64,000 bases of DNA from NCBI RefSeq assembly GCF_009696265.1, contig NZ_VUMH01000012.1:1-64000 (forward strand), written 5' to 3'. Below are positions 8,645-17,269 of this stretch, in pieces. Position 1 is the stretch's first letter; each line of letters starts with the position of its first letter. A model generated the notes under the pieces. The model ran no database searches, was not told the DNA's origin, and saw only the letters and a list, made by a program, of their open reading frames with translations. A program made the translations under genes and the position numbers. The stretch comes from Desulfovibrio porci (lineage in GTDB: Bacteria > Desulfobacterota > Desulfovibrionia > Desulfovibrionales > Desulfovibrionaceae).

Positions 8645-9078
8645 GCTAAGTAAAATTGCGATAACCAAAAAAATTGGGGGGCAACTTTGGAGGCATGTGA
8701 TTTTTTTGAAAAAAATATTTGTAGTATACCAGCCCATTAATACACCTCTTCAAGAGGTGGGGGACACGTTCCGCCAAAGTCCGCCGAAGTTCGCAAAACC
8801 TTGGCGGACTTTGCTATATAGAGTATAACATACCGTCAATATTCAGTAAAATGCATTGACAGCGGGAAATTTTCCAGGCTACGTTTCCTGGGCAGCTTGC
8901 TTTCAGCAAACCCGTGCGCCCTGACGCCCCTGTCCTTCACTGACGCCGCCCCGCACGGCGCGAACCGGGAACAGTCAGCCTTGCAGCCCGCACGGCGGCG
9001 CATGGGCGGCCGTCCCTTCTTCCCCACCTGCCGGCGCCGGACTTGCCAAGCCCCGGCGGCACAACGACAGGAGAGCAC
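8645..9078. other. Non-coding boundary between AT-rich cassette and GC-rich chromosome
   Basis: No gene is supported here. Composition switches from AT-rich to GC-rich near 8830. The segment carries two inverted repeats just before the switch (8743-8759 and 8776-8812). The last 15 bases hold the ribosome site of the DMT transporter. Confidence 0.5.
8743..8812. repeat. Two inverted repeats at the right edge of the AT-rich cassette
   Basis: CACCTCTT-c-AAGAGGTG forms a perfect 8-bp palindrome at 8743-8759. AAAGTCCGCC (8776-8785) and GGCGGACTTT (8803-8812) form a perfect 10-bp stem with a 17-base loop. Short direct copies CCGCCAAAGT/CCGCCGAAGT lie at 8771-8790. They could be a terminator for the ASCH gene or a recombination site; there is no long T-run after either stem. 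Confidence 0.45.
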
Positions 9079-9978
9079 ATGGGCTTTTTCTACAGCCTGC
9101 TGGCCGCGGCCACTTTCGGCCTGACCCCCTTCTTCAGCATTCCGCTCATGCGCAGCGGCCTCAGTCCGCAATCTGTGCTCTTCTACCGTTTTCTGACGGC
9201 CACCGTCATCATGGCCGTCATTCTGCTGCCCCGCCGCCAAATTCTGCCGCCCTGCCGCAGCGACATCCCCAAGCTGGCCGGGGTAAGCCTCATGTACATG
9301 CTGGCGGCCCTGACCTTTTTCTGGAGCTTCGCCTATCTGCCCAGCGGCGTGGCCGCCACCATCCACTTTCTCTATCCGGTCATGGTCATGCTTTTCATGG
9401 TGTTTTTCTTCGGGGAGCGCTTCTCCCCCGTGACAGCCTTGGGCATCCTGCTGGCCCTGGGCGGCGTTTTCCTGCTGGGCAACGCCTCCCCAAGCCAGGG
9501 CGGCATCACGGACAAGGGGCTGATCCTGGCCCTGCTCTCGGCCCTGTGCAACGCGCTCTACGTCACCGGCATCTTTGCCGCCCGTCTGCGCTGCGCCAAC
9601 GGCCTGATCATCACCTTCTGGCTGCTGCTTTTCAGCACCCTGACCTCGCTGGGCAACGCCCTGGCCACAGACAGCTTTCAATGGCTGGCAAGCCGCTGGC
9701 AGATGGAACAGATTTTTCTCCAGGCGCTGGTGACGGCCGTCATTTCCAATCTGGCCCTGGTGCTGGCCGTACAGCGCATCGGCTCGACCCTGGCCGCCGT
9801 GCTGGGGGCCACGGAACCGCTCACCGCCGTGCTGGTGGGCATCATCGTTTTCGATGAGGCCTCCACCCTGACGGTCTGGTGCGGCGTGGCCCTGGTCTGC
9901 CTTTCCGTGGCCCTGGTCATGCTCGGCCCGCAATGGCTGGCGCGCCGCAAGGCCCCGGACGGCGGCCCGTCCCCCTGA
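9079..9978 (+). CDS. DMT-superfamily transporter (EamA domains)
   Basis: A 299-residue inner-membrane protein with about ten hydrophobic helices and two EamA repeats, the layout of drug/metabolite transporters that move small metabolites. Helices include MGFFYSLLAAATFGLTPFF at the start, a YPVMVMLFMVFFFGE segment near residue 105 and the matching second-repeat segment GATEPLTAVLVGIIVFDE near 255. ATG 9079 follows AGGAG by six bases. It is convergent with the ferredoxin-type gene at 9984, five bases away. Substrate cannot be deduced. Confidence 0.85.
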   Translation: MGFFYSLLAAATFGLTPFFSIPLMRSGLSPQSVLFYRFLTATVIMAVILLPRRQILPPCRSDIPKLAGVSLMYMLAALTFFWSFAYLPSGVAATIHFLYPVMVMLFMVFFFGERFSPVTALGILLALGGVFLLGNASPSQGGITDKGLILALLSALCNALYVTGIFAARLRCANGLIITFWLLLFSTLTSLGNALATDSFQWLASRWQMEQIFLQALVTAVISNLALVLAVQRIGSTLAAVLGATEPLTAVLVGIIVFDEASTLTVWCGVALVCLSVALVMLGPQWLARRKAPDGGPSP

Positions 9979-9983
9979 GAGGA

Positions 9984-10757
9984 TCAGTGCCGCCCGCTGC
10001 GCCCGGCGCGGGCGTAGTCGGCAAAGGAACAGGGCAGGCCCACCACGCATTTGCCGCAAATGTCCGCGCCCGGATAGACAGCCTCGTTCTTCTCGCACAT
10101 TTCCAGACAGATCCGGCGGTCAAAGCCGCGCGTGCTCAACGCCCCGGTGGGACACTGGCGGGCGCAGAGGCCGCATGTGCCGTTTTTCTTGTACAGGCAG
10201 CGCTCTTCCCGCACCCGCGGGTCAGCCGTTGTCTCCAGGTCCGTGACTATGGAATAGTAGCGGCCCACGCAACCCACGTCGGAAATCAGCATATTGTTCA
10301 GTCCGAAGCTGCCGTGCCCGGCGATCCAGGCCACATGCTTCTGGGACCAGCGGCTGTAGATGATCTCGCGGCTGATCATGCCCGCGTCGCGGGGCACGGC
10401 CGCCCGGCCGCCCCGTGCCCTGATGCCTTCCGCCAGGCGCTCATTGAGTTCGGCGGCCATGGCGTTGGTGTTCAGGTAGGCCTGAGCCCAGACGGCGGAA
10501 CAGTGAAAGCCCTCTTTATTGCCGTCGGCCACGGCCTTTTTGAACGGAATGAACCAGGAAACCACGCTCCGTGCGCCCGGCAGATACTCTTCCGGCAGAT
10601 AATGGTTTGGGACAAGCAGCTCCCGCAAGCGGGCGAAAAGTGGATCGCGGGCGTCGGCGCAACGCGCCAGCGGCGGTTCCCAGATCATTTCCAGCGCGTT
10701 CCTTGCCGCATAGTCACGGACCAGACGCCATAATTCAGCCGCAATGGCCTCCCGCAT
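9984..10757 (-). CDS. Double-cluster [4Fe-4S] protein related to epoxyqueuosine reductase
   Basis: A 257-residue protein. The N-terminal two thirds resemble the QueG-type reductase fold (YLPGARSVVSWFIPF, SRWSQKHVAWIAGHGSFG, LISDVGCVGRYYS). The C-terminus has a ferredoxin-like pair of cluster motifs: CGLCARQCP near residue 200, and CLEMC followed by CGKC near residues 220-240. It is shorter than true QueG (about 350-380), so a generic iron-sulfur oxidoreductase is safer than a tRNA-modification call. Start 10757 is chosen over 10832 because CTGGAGG lies just upstream. Confidence 0.7.
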   Translation of the reverse strand: MREAIAAELWRLVRDYAARNALEMIWEPPLARCADARDPLFARLRELLVPNHYLPEEYLPGARSVVSWFIPFKKAVADGNKEGFHCSAVWAQAYLNTNAMAAELNERLAEGIRARGGRAAVPRDAGMISREIIYSRWSQKHVAWIAGHGSFGLNNMLISDVGCVGRYYSIVTDLETTADPRVREERCLYKKNGTCGLCARQCPTGALSTRGFDRRICLEMCEKNEAVYPGADICGKCVVGLPCSFADYARAGRSGRH

Positions 10758-10953
10758 AGTCGCCTCCAGAGGTATTCCCACAGGGTACACGCCCGTCGGG
10801 GCAATGACAAACACCGCCGGGAACGGCTCCACGCTTTACGGGGCCAAAGGGATAGGCTATGGTTGATAAATACGTCCACAACCATTTGCAATGGTTGAAA
10901 ATCGTCCCTTTCCGGCCCCGACCGCCGGAGGGCGCAACAGCGTTGAGGTGCGC

Positions 10954-12615
10954 ATGAACACCACTGTCCGCTATTCCGCCACAGTCCCCGTTGGCATCAA
11001 CCCTCTGGGCCGCAAGGGCATGGTCAGCACGCCCCACTATCTGGCCTCCCAGGCCGGGCTGGACGCCTTGCGCCGGGGCGGTACGGCCGTGGACGCGGCC
11101 ATTGCCGCGTCAGCCGTGCTGTCCGTGGTCTATCCGCACATGTGCGGCCTGGGCGGCGACAGCTTCTGGCTGATTTACGACGCCGCGCACGGCGAACTCA
11201 AGGCCCTGAACGCCAGCGGGCGCGCCGCCGCCTCGGCCTGCCCGGAATTTTACGAGGCCAGGGGCTTCAAGGCCGTGCCCGCGCGCGGCTATCTGGCGGT
11301 CAATACCGTGCCCGGCGCGGTTTCCGGCTGGGACGAGGCTTTCCGGCTGAGCCGGGAAAGCATGGGCTCGCCCCTCTCCTGGGCGGAGCTGCTGGACGCG
11401 GCGCGCGGCTACGCGGAAGACGGCTTCGCGGTGGGGCATTCCCTGGCCCACTGGCTGGCCGTGGACACCAGCGGCCAGGGCGCGGGGCGCGGCCTGCACC
11501 AGTTCCCGGCCTTTCTGGAGGTCTTCTGCAAGGAAAACGGCCGCCCCTATGCCGAAGGCGAAATCCTGCGCCAGCCCGATCTGGCCCAAAGCCTGGCCCG
11601 GCTGGCCCAAAACGGCGCGGATGAATTTTATCACGGCGGCATCGCCCGCGCCATCGCGGACAGCATGATGCTGCACAGCGGCCTGCTGACCGTGGGCGAT
11701 CTGGCCGACCACCACGCGGACTGGGCGGAACCGCTGCGCGTGCCCTACCGCGATCTCACGGCCTGCAGCGCGCCGCCCAACAGCCAGGGCATGGCCGCGC
11801 TGGAAATCCTGAACATCTGCAACAATATTGATCTGGCCGCGCTGGGCGAGGGCAGCGCCGACTACTATCAGGCCCTGGCGGAAGCCACGCGCCTGGCCTT
11901 TCAGGACCGGGACCGCTGGCTCTCGGACCCGGACCATACGGACATCCCGCTGGACCGCCTGCTCTCGCCGGAATACGGGCGGGAGCAGGCCGCGCGCATT
12001 TCCCTGGAAAAAAGCGCGGGCCCCCTGCCGCCCCTGTCGCCGGGCGGGGACACGGTCTGGCTGGGCGTGGTGGACGCGGCGGGCAACGCCGTCTCCATGC
12101 TCCAGAGCATCTATCACGAATTCGGCTCGGGCATGGTGGCCGTGGGCACGGGCATTCTTCTGCAGAACCGGGGTTGCGCCTTCTCTCTGGACCCGGCGCA
12201 CGTCAACCGCCTGGAGCCGGGCAAGCGCACCATGCACACCCTGACCCCGGCCATGCTGCTCAAGGACGGCAAACCCCGGCTGGTCTGCGGCAGCATGGGC
12301 GGCGAGGGCCAGCCCCAGACCCTGGCGGCCCTGACCACCCGCATTGTGGACTTCGGCCTGGCCCCGCAGGACGCGGTCAATGCCCCGCGCTGGCTGCTGG
12401 GCCGGAGCTGGGGCGCGCCCGACAACGACCTCAAGCTGGAAGGCCGCATTCCCGAAAGCGTTGCCGAAGACTTGCGGCGGCGCGGCCAGCCCGTGCTCAT
12501 GGTGGAGGACTATACGGAAATCATGGGCCACGCCGGGGCCATTCTCTGCGACGAGGACGGCCTGCTGCAAGGGGCGGCCGACCCGCGCGGCGACGGCCAG
12601 GCTGTGGCGCTGTAA
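10954..12615 (+). CDS. ggt: Gamma-glutamyltranspeptidase family protein
   Basis: A 553-residue Ntn-hydrolase that transfers or hydrolyses gamma-glutamyl groups, as in glutathione breakdown. It has the family pattern: HYLASQAGLDALRRGGTAVDAA at the N-terminus, CGLGGDSFWL, and the small-subunit start GGDTVWLGVVDAAGNAVS near residue 365. The Thr in that segment aligns with the autocleavage/nucleophile Thr of E. coli Ggt. It is followed by MHTLTPAMLL and GSMGGEGQPQ. No signal peptide is evident, so it may be cytoplasmic, unlike the E. coli enzyme. ATG 10954 follows GAGG; an upstream in-frame ATG at 10891 has no good ribosome site. A strong terminator follows. Confidence 0.9.
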   Translation: MNTTVRYSATVPVGINPLGRKGMVSTPHYLASQAGLDALRRGGTAVDAAIAASAVLSVVYPHMCGLGGDSFWLIYDAAHGELKALNASGRAAASACPEFYEARGFKAVPARGYLAVNTVPGAVSGWDEAFRLSRESMGSPLSWAELLDAARGYAEDGFAVGHSLAHWLAVDTSGQGAGRGLHQFPAFLEVFCKENGRPYAEGEILRQPDLAQSLARLAQNGADEFYHGGIARAIADSMMLHSGLLTVGDLADHHADWAEPLRVPYRDLTACSAPPNSQGMAALEILNICNNIDLAALGEGSADYYQALAEATRLAFQDRDRWLSDPDHTDIPLDRLLSPEYGREQAARISLEKSAGPLPPLSPGGDTVWLGVVDAAGNAVSMLQSIYHEFGSGMVAVGTGILLQNRGCAFSLDPAHVNRLEPGKRTMHTLTPAMLLKDGKPRLVCGSMGGEGQPQTLAALTTRIVDFGLAPQDAVNAPRWLLGRSWGAPDNDLKLEGRIPESVAEDLRRRGQPVLMVEDYTEIMGHAGAILCDEDGLLQGAADPRGDGQAVAL

Positions 12616-12631
12616 AAAAAAGACGAAAAGG

Positions 12632-12680
12632 CAAAAGGAGCCTGAAGGCATGTACGGCCTTCAGGCTCCTTGCGCTTTTT
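12632..12680 (+). terminator. Rho-independent terminator after ggt
   Basis: A perfect 14-bp stem AGGAGCCTGAAGGC / GCCTTCAGGCTCCT (12636-12649 and 12657-12670), then TGCGCTTTTT. It lies 20 bases after the ggt stop. Confidence 0.8.
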
Positions 12681-12705
12681 CAGAGTGTCGCGGCCCCGCC
12701 CCCTG

Positions 12706-12849
12706 GGAGCTGTTTCTAAATGAGGATTTTTGTTCTCTGCCCAGGAAGGCGAGTTCCGGGCGGAGGGAGTATATTCAAATATATTCGACCTTCGCACGGA
12801 GCGAGCCTGACGCAGGCAGAGGGCGAAAAGACAATGTAGAAACAGCTCC
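12706..12849. repeat. MITE-like element with perfect 13-bp terminal inverted repeats
   Basis: GGAGCTGTTTCTA (12706-12718) and its exact reverse complement TAGAAACAGCTCC (12837-12849) bound a 144-bp non-coding sequence. The right end abuts the stop codon of the GlcG-like gene. The interior (about 12719-12836) resembles 59290-59396 upstream of hydG: both contain a GGAGTAT.TTCAAA segment and then CTGACGC.GGCA.AG.GCG.AA.GACAAT. Confidence 0.6.
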
Positions 12850-13274
12850 TAGTCCAGCAGCGCCGCTGCCAACCGCCTGGCCAAGACCTCGTCTTCCTCG
12901 GGCTTGCGCCCGCTGACCCCCACGCCGCCCACGGTGCGGCCGTCCAGGCTCAGAGGCACGCCGCCCGCCAGACTGGTCAGCCGGGGCATGGGGCCGTCGC
13001 AAAAATCCGCCAGGGTCAGACGCTCGCGCTCCAGCCGGGCGTGCAGGGCGCTGGTGGTTGTTTCCAGCACGGCGGCGGTATAGGCCTTGCCCACGGCGAT
13101 GGGCGTGCCGCGCCGCTTGGCCCCGGCCATGCGCGTGTAGTGCAGCAGATCCCCCACCGCATCGCAGACCGCGATACATAAGGGCGCGCCGCCGTGGCCA
13201 TCCGCCTCCGCGGCCAGAGCCGCCACAGCGGCCAGGATGCGGCTGTGGTTCAGCGCAGGGACTTGTTCAGACAT
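12849..13274 (-). CDS. GlcG/HbpS-family protein
   Basis: A 141-residue protein of the GlcG/HbpS family: roadblock-like fold, some members bind haem or corrinoid. The typical core is visible in LCIAVCDAVGDLLHYTRM, PIAVGKAYTAAVLETTTSA and LAGGVPLSLDGRTVGGVGVSG. ATG 13274 follows AAGGAGG. It lies 79 bases downstream of the fused TRAP permease on the same strand, and GlcG-like genes are often found with TRAP or glycolate genes, so it probably belongs to that operon. Its role there is not established. Confidence 0.85.
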   Translation of the reverse strand: MSEQVPALNHSRILAAVAALAAEADGHGGAPLCIAVCDAVGDLLHYTRMAGAKRRGTPIAVGKAYTAAVLETTTSALHARLERERLTLADFCDGPMPRLTSLAGGVPLSLDGRTVGGVGVSGRKPEEDEVLARRLAAALLD

Positions 13275-13353
13275 GACGACCTCCTTCATGCAATGCGGAT
13301 GCCCGCCGGTCTTTTCCTGACCGGCGGGCTTGGTGCTGCAATCTGTTTCGCAG

Positions 13354-15276
13354 CTACAAAAGAAAGAGCGACAAACTCGGCCAGTACGTCACCAGCAGCA
13401 GAATGACCAGCATGGTCAGGATAAAGGGCACGGCCGCCCGCGAGACCAGCTCGATTTTCTGTTTGGTGATGCCGCAGGCCACAAAGAGGTTCACGCCCAC
13501 CGGCGGCGTCACAAAACCGATGGCCAGGTTGACCACCATGATCACGCCGAAGTGGATGGGGTCCACGCCCACCTTGGTCACCAGGGGCAGCAGAATGGGC
13601 GTGAGGATCACGATGGCCGCCAGGGCCTCCATAAAGGTGCCCACCCAGAGCAGCAGCACGTTGATCAGCAGCAGGATGGCGATCTTGTTGCTGGTCAGGT
13701 CCAGGATGGCCGCCGCGATGCGCTCGGGCACCTGCTCCAGGGTCATCACATTGCCGAAAATGGTGGCCATGGCCATGAGCATGATGATGACCGCCGAAGT
13801 CTGGGCCGACTCCACGCAGCATTTCCAGAGCGAGCTCAGGGAAAGCTCGCGGTAGACGAAAAGTCCTATCAGCAGGCCGTACATGGCGGCAATGGCCGCC
13901 GCCTCGGTGGGGGTCATCAGGCCGCCGTAAATGCCGCCCAGCACGATGACCGGCACCAGCAGGGCCCATTTGGCCTCCCAGACGGCGCGGCCCATGGTCT
14001 TCAGGCTGCGGGGGCGGGATTCGCCGCGCCAGCCGTTCCTGCGGGCGATGACATAGGCCGTGGCCATCAGGGCCAGGCCGGTGAGAATGCCCGGCGTGAT
14101 GCCCGCGAGAAAGAGCTTGCCCACCGAAGCCTGCCCGGCCACGCCGTAGACCACAAAGGGATTGCTGGGCGGGATCATCACGCCGATGGCCCCGGCGGCG
14201 GCCACCACGGCGGCGGCAAAGAGCTTGTCGTAGCCGCGCTCCACCATGGCCGGGATGGTCAGGGTGCCGATGGCCGCCACTGTGGCCGGACCGGAACCGC
14301 TGATGGCCGCGAAGAACATGCAGGTGGCGATGCTGGCCAGGGCCATGCCGCCGGACAGGCCGCCCACCAGCTCGTCGGCCAGGGCCAGCAGGCGGCGGGA
14401 AAGCCCGCCCGCGCCCATGAACACCCCGGCCGCGATGAAGAAGGGAATGGCCATGATGGGGAAATTGTCGATGGAAGTGAAGGCCACGCTGGCGATATAG
14501 CTGGCGGGCAGCGTATCCGCGCCCACCACGGTCATCAGGGCCGCGATGCCCAGGGAAAAGGCAATGGGCACGCCGAGCAGCAGCAGGACCACAAAATAGC
14601 CGAAGAGCAACGCTATGGCATTGAGATCGTCAAAAAGCAGCACCGGCGAGAAAAGCAGGGCCGTGAAAGCCGCCCCGGCCAGGGCGTCCCGCCAGGACAC
14701 GGTCCGCAGTTGCGCCGCCAGATCTTCCAGGGCGCGCAGGCTCATCAGGCCGAAGCCCAGGGGCAGGATCAGATAGGGGATGGCGTAGGGAATGCGCAGG
14801 GCCGCCGTTACCTGTGGCATGGCCAGCTGCATGCGGATGTGTTCCACCCCCTCCACAAACACAAAGGCGCTCAGGATCAGCAGGCAGAGATCCACCACGA
14901 TCCAGCTTATGCCCTGAAGCCGGGACGGCAGACGGTCATAAATGATGTCCACCCGGATATTGCTGCGCTGGCGGATGGCGAGAGGAATGGCCAGATAGGA
15001 AATCCAGATGAAGACGTAGCGGGCCATCTCTTCGGACCAGACCGACAGGCCCACATAGTGGGAAACAGTCTCCCGGATTTTGCCCACCGGCAGAAAACCA
15101 CCCAGCCAGGCGCTGAAGCGGGGCCCGTCCAGCAGGCCCAGCAGTTCGGTGATGGAGTAGCGGTAGACGGTCTGGTAGGTGATGATCACGATCATCAGGA
15201 GCATGCCCGCGACCAGGAAGGGTTTTTCCAGATTGGCGTCGAGCAGGCGCAGAAATTTACGGGCGGATGAGGACAT
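13354..15276 (-). CDS. TRAP transporter fused permease (DctQ-DctM)
   Basis: A 640-residue inner-membrane protein. Residues 1 to about 190 are a DctQ small-permease domain with four helices (VAGMLLMIVIITYQTVYRY at the start, then WSEEMARYVFIWISYLAIPLA). From about 210 to the end is a DctM large-permease domain with its conserved segments (GVPIAFSLGIAALMTV, AMPFFIAAGVFMGAGG with Ile-Pro variants, GSGPATVAAIGTLTIPAM, VMIPPSNPFVVYGV). Fused QM permeases are known in TRAP systems. It works with the solute-binding protein encoded just upstream (15455-16480). Uptake is driven by a sodium or proton gradient. Confidence 0.9.
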   Translation of the reverse strand: MSSSARKFLRLLDANLEKPFLVAGMLLMIVIITYQTVYRYSITELLGLLDGPRFSAWLGGFLPVGKIRETVSHYVGLSVWSEEMARYVFIWISYLAIPLAIRQRSNIRVDIIYDRLPSRLQGISWIVVDLCLLILSAFVFVEGVEHIRMQLAMPQVTAALRIPYAIPYLILPLGFGLMSLRALEDLAAQLRTVSWRDALAGAAFTALLFSPVLLFDDLNAIALLFGYFVVLLLLGVPIAFSLGIAALMTVVGADTLPASYIASVAFTSIDNFPIMAIPFFIAAGVFMGAGGLSRRLLALADELVGGLSGGMALASIATCMFFAAISGSGPATVAAIGTLTIPAMVERGYDKLFAAAVVAAAGAIGVMIPPSNPFVVYGVAGQASVGKLFLAGITPGILTGLALMATAYVIARRNGWRGESRPRSLKTMGRAVWEAKWALLVPVIVLGGIYGGLMTPTEAAAIAAMYGLLIGLFVYRELSLSSLWKCCVESAQTSAVIIMLMAMATIFGNVMTLEQVPERIAAAILDLTSNKIAILLLINVLLLWVGTFMEALAAIVILTPILLPLVTKVGVDPIHFGVIMVVNLAIGFVTPPVGVNLFVACGITKQKIELVSRAAVPFILTMLVILLLVTYWPSLSLFLL

Positions 15277-15454
15277 GGGGTACTCCGTGCGGCAAACGGC
15301 CGGGAAGGACGCGCCGGGCCATTCCCGTCAATTTTGCGGGCCGGGTGGCGCAAATGACGGGACCGGCGGGGCCGCCCCGAGGCGGCTGGCGAAACATGCG
15401 GGGGCAGTCCGGGTCCGGGGCGCGTCCGTCACGCTCCCGGACCCGGCCGGACGG

Positions 15455-16480
15455 TTATTTCTGGGTTTCAAGCACCATTTCCACCAGCTCGGGCGGGAAC
15501 TTGTCCTTGAACTTGTCCCAGACCGGGCGGGTGGCCTTGCGGAATTCGTCAAGCTGTGCGTCGGTCAGGTCCACAATCGTGATGCCGGCCTTGACGAAGC
15601 CTTCGCGGGCTTCGGCCTCGTTCTTGGGGTAAAGGGTCTCGCGCTGGTAGGCCAGGGCTTCAGCCGCGGCTTCGCGCACGACGTTCTGAGCTTCGGGAGG
15701 CAGTTTGTCCCACCAGGCCTTGTTGGCCATCATGACCTGCATGCCGTAGTTGTGGGCCGAGGTCACGGCGTACTTCAGCACTTCGTGGTGCTTGGCGCCG
15801 TACATGTGCGGGAAGGTATTGCCTTCGCCGTCCACGGTGCCCTGCTGCAGAGCCGTATAGGTTTCGCCCCAGGCCACGGGTGTGGGATTCATTTTCAGAA
15901 CCTTGGCCACTTCCACTTCCACGGCGGAGTCCGTGGTGCGCATCTTCAGACCGGCCAGGTCTTCCACCTTGGACACCGGGCGGTTGATGGTCACAAAGTT
16001 GCGGTAGCCGTATTCGGCGTACATGATCGGCTCCAGACCGATGTCATGGGCGACCTTCTCGAAATACTTGCCCAACGCGCCGGAATCGATGGCCTTGTAC
16101 AGTTTTTCCTGATTCTTGGGGCTGGTGATGTACGGCAGATCAAAAACCTGATAGAGAGGAGAAAAATTGGCCATGTTGGGGGTGGAGCTTACAGCCATTT
16201 CAAGGCTGCCCTTCTGAGCGCCTTCCATCAGCACGCGGTCGCTGCCCAGGATGGCGTTGGGGAACACCTGGACCTTGATCTTGCCGCCGCTTTTCTGTTC
16301 CACCAGTTCCTTGAACTTTTCAAAGGCCAGAGTGATGTGATTGCCCGGGGGCGTGGTATGAGCCACCCGGAATTTGATTTTGGGGCCGTTGTAGTCGGCG
16401 GCATGGGCCGTCACGGCCGGTCCCGCCATCAGGGACAACGCGGCCGCGAAGCCCGCTGCAAGAAAGAATCTTCTGTTCAT
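15455..16480 (-). CDS. TRAP transporter solute-binding protein (DctP family)
   Basis: A 341-residue periplasmic binding protein. It has a Sec-type signal peptide (MNRRFFLAAGFAAALSLMAGPAVTAHA), then the DctP fold: KFRVAHTTPPGNHITLAFEKF, VFPNAILGSDRVLMEGAQKG, and the ligand-arginine region LAGLKMRTTDSAVEVEVAKVL near residue 180, followed by TYTALQQGTVDGEGN. DctP-family ligands are mostly carboxylates or sulfonates; the ligand here cannot be read. It is the first gene of the operon with the fused permease, with a 178-base gap that contains GC-rich hairpins. Confidence 0.9.
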   Translation of the reverse strand: MNRRFFLAAGFAAALSLMAGPAVTAHAADYNGPKIKFRVAHTTPPGNHITLAFEKFKELVEQKSGGKIKVQVFPNAILGSDRVLMEGAQKGSLEMAVSSTPNMANFSPLYQVFDLPYITSPKNQEKLYKAIDSGALGKYFEKVAHDIGLEPIMYAEYGYRNFVTINRPVSKVEDLAGLKMRTTDSAVEVEVAKVLKMNPTPVAWGETYTALQQGTVDGEGNTFPHMYGAKHHEVLKYAVTSAHNYGMQVMMANKAWWDKLPPEAQNVVREAAAEALAYQRETLYPKNEAEAREGFVKAGITIVDLTDAQLDEFRKATRPVWDKFKDKFPPELVEMVLETQK

Positions 16481-17269
16481 GGCAATCTCCTGCCTCTTTT
16501 CAGGTTATGGCGTTGCAACAACGCCTTGCCGGGGCCGTATCGCTCAACCTGTAACCGTGCGCGGCGCTTTGCCGTCGCGGGCCGTCTTCCGGCCCTGAGG
16601 TCCGAACGCCCCTCCGCGGCGCACCGCCGCGAAACCCGTCGGCGTTTGCGGCGCCGGTTTTCCAAGTGTGTCCTTTTCAGCACAAAGCCCGGAAGTCAGC
16701 AATCGTTCGAGGGGGTAATTTGCGGGAGCGCGCCGGAAATCCCTTTTGCGCCTAGCCCGCAACAGGCATCATACCTAAAAGGATTACATGGATATCTTAT
16801 TGAAATAAAAATGGAAGCTGATTATAGTGCAAGCACGTCGCCCGCATGCTCCCTGCCACGGCAAGACGCGCAAAGCTGAATTTTTTCGCGCATATCAGCC
16901 AAGCGCCGTCGCCGCCGGGCATCAAAAACGGTCCGCGCCGGGAGATGGTCTTCTCTTTTACCGACTTTTGTGCAATTTATCGCAGCCTCAATGCTCATGA
17001 CAGCGCCATCCGCGAAGCACTGAAATTTTCCGGGCGGCACGGCGCAAAGGAAAAATCGGGCGCGGGTATTGAACATGCCGTGAGATCAATTTTCCTTTGC
17101 GATGCCGCCGGAGAAAAAACGGCATTGCGGCCGACGGCGCGTCCGGTCTTGCCGGGAAACGGCATTGTGCATGCCTGGCCCGCGTTCCGGCGCATGCATT
17201 TCGCACATCCCAATTATAGTCACTCTTTCCATAGCGTTCCGGAAAGGCCGGAGATAAGGTCGGAAGAAG
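16481..17269. other. Divergent intergenic region between TRAP operon and GGDEF gene
   Basis: A 789-base gap between diverging genes. It should hold promoters for both. An AT-rich stretch near 16770-16830 is the likely promoter zone of the TRAP operon. A 212-codon reading frame from 16846 overlaps the GGDEF gene in another frame and has no family features, so it is not called. Confidence 0.4.

Noticed and set aside
8836-10098. A 420-codon minus-strand frame opposite the DMT transporter
   Set aside because: Glutamine/glycine/histidine-rich shadow; the plus strand gives a clear ten-helix transporter with a good ribosome site.
9984-10757. Naming the double-cluster protein QueG
   Set aside because: It is about 100 residues shorter than true epoxyqueuosine reductases, so only a relationship to the family is claimed.
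13330-15270. A 646-codon plus-strand frame opposite the fused TRAP permease
   Set aside because: Very rich in His, Gln, Gly and Asp with no family features, as expected for the antisense of membrane-protein codons.
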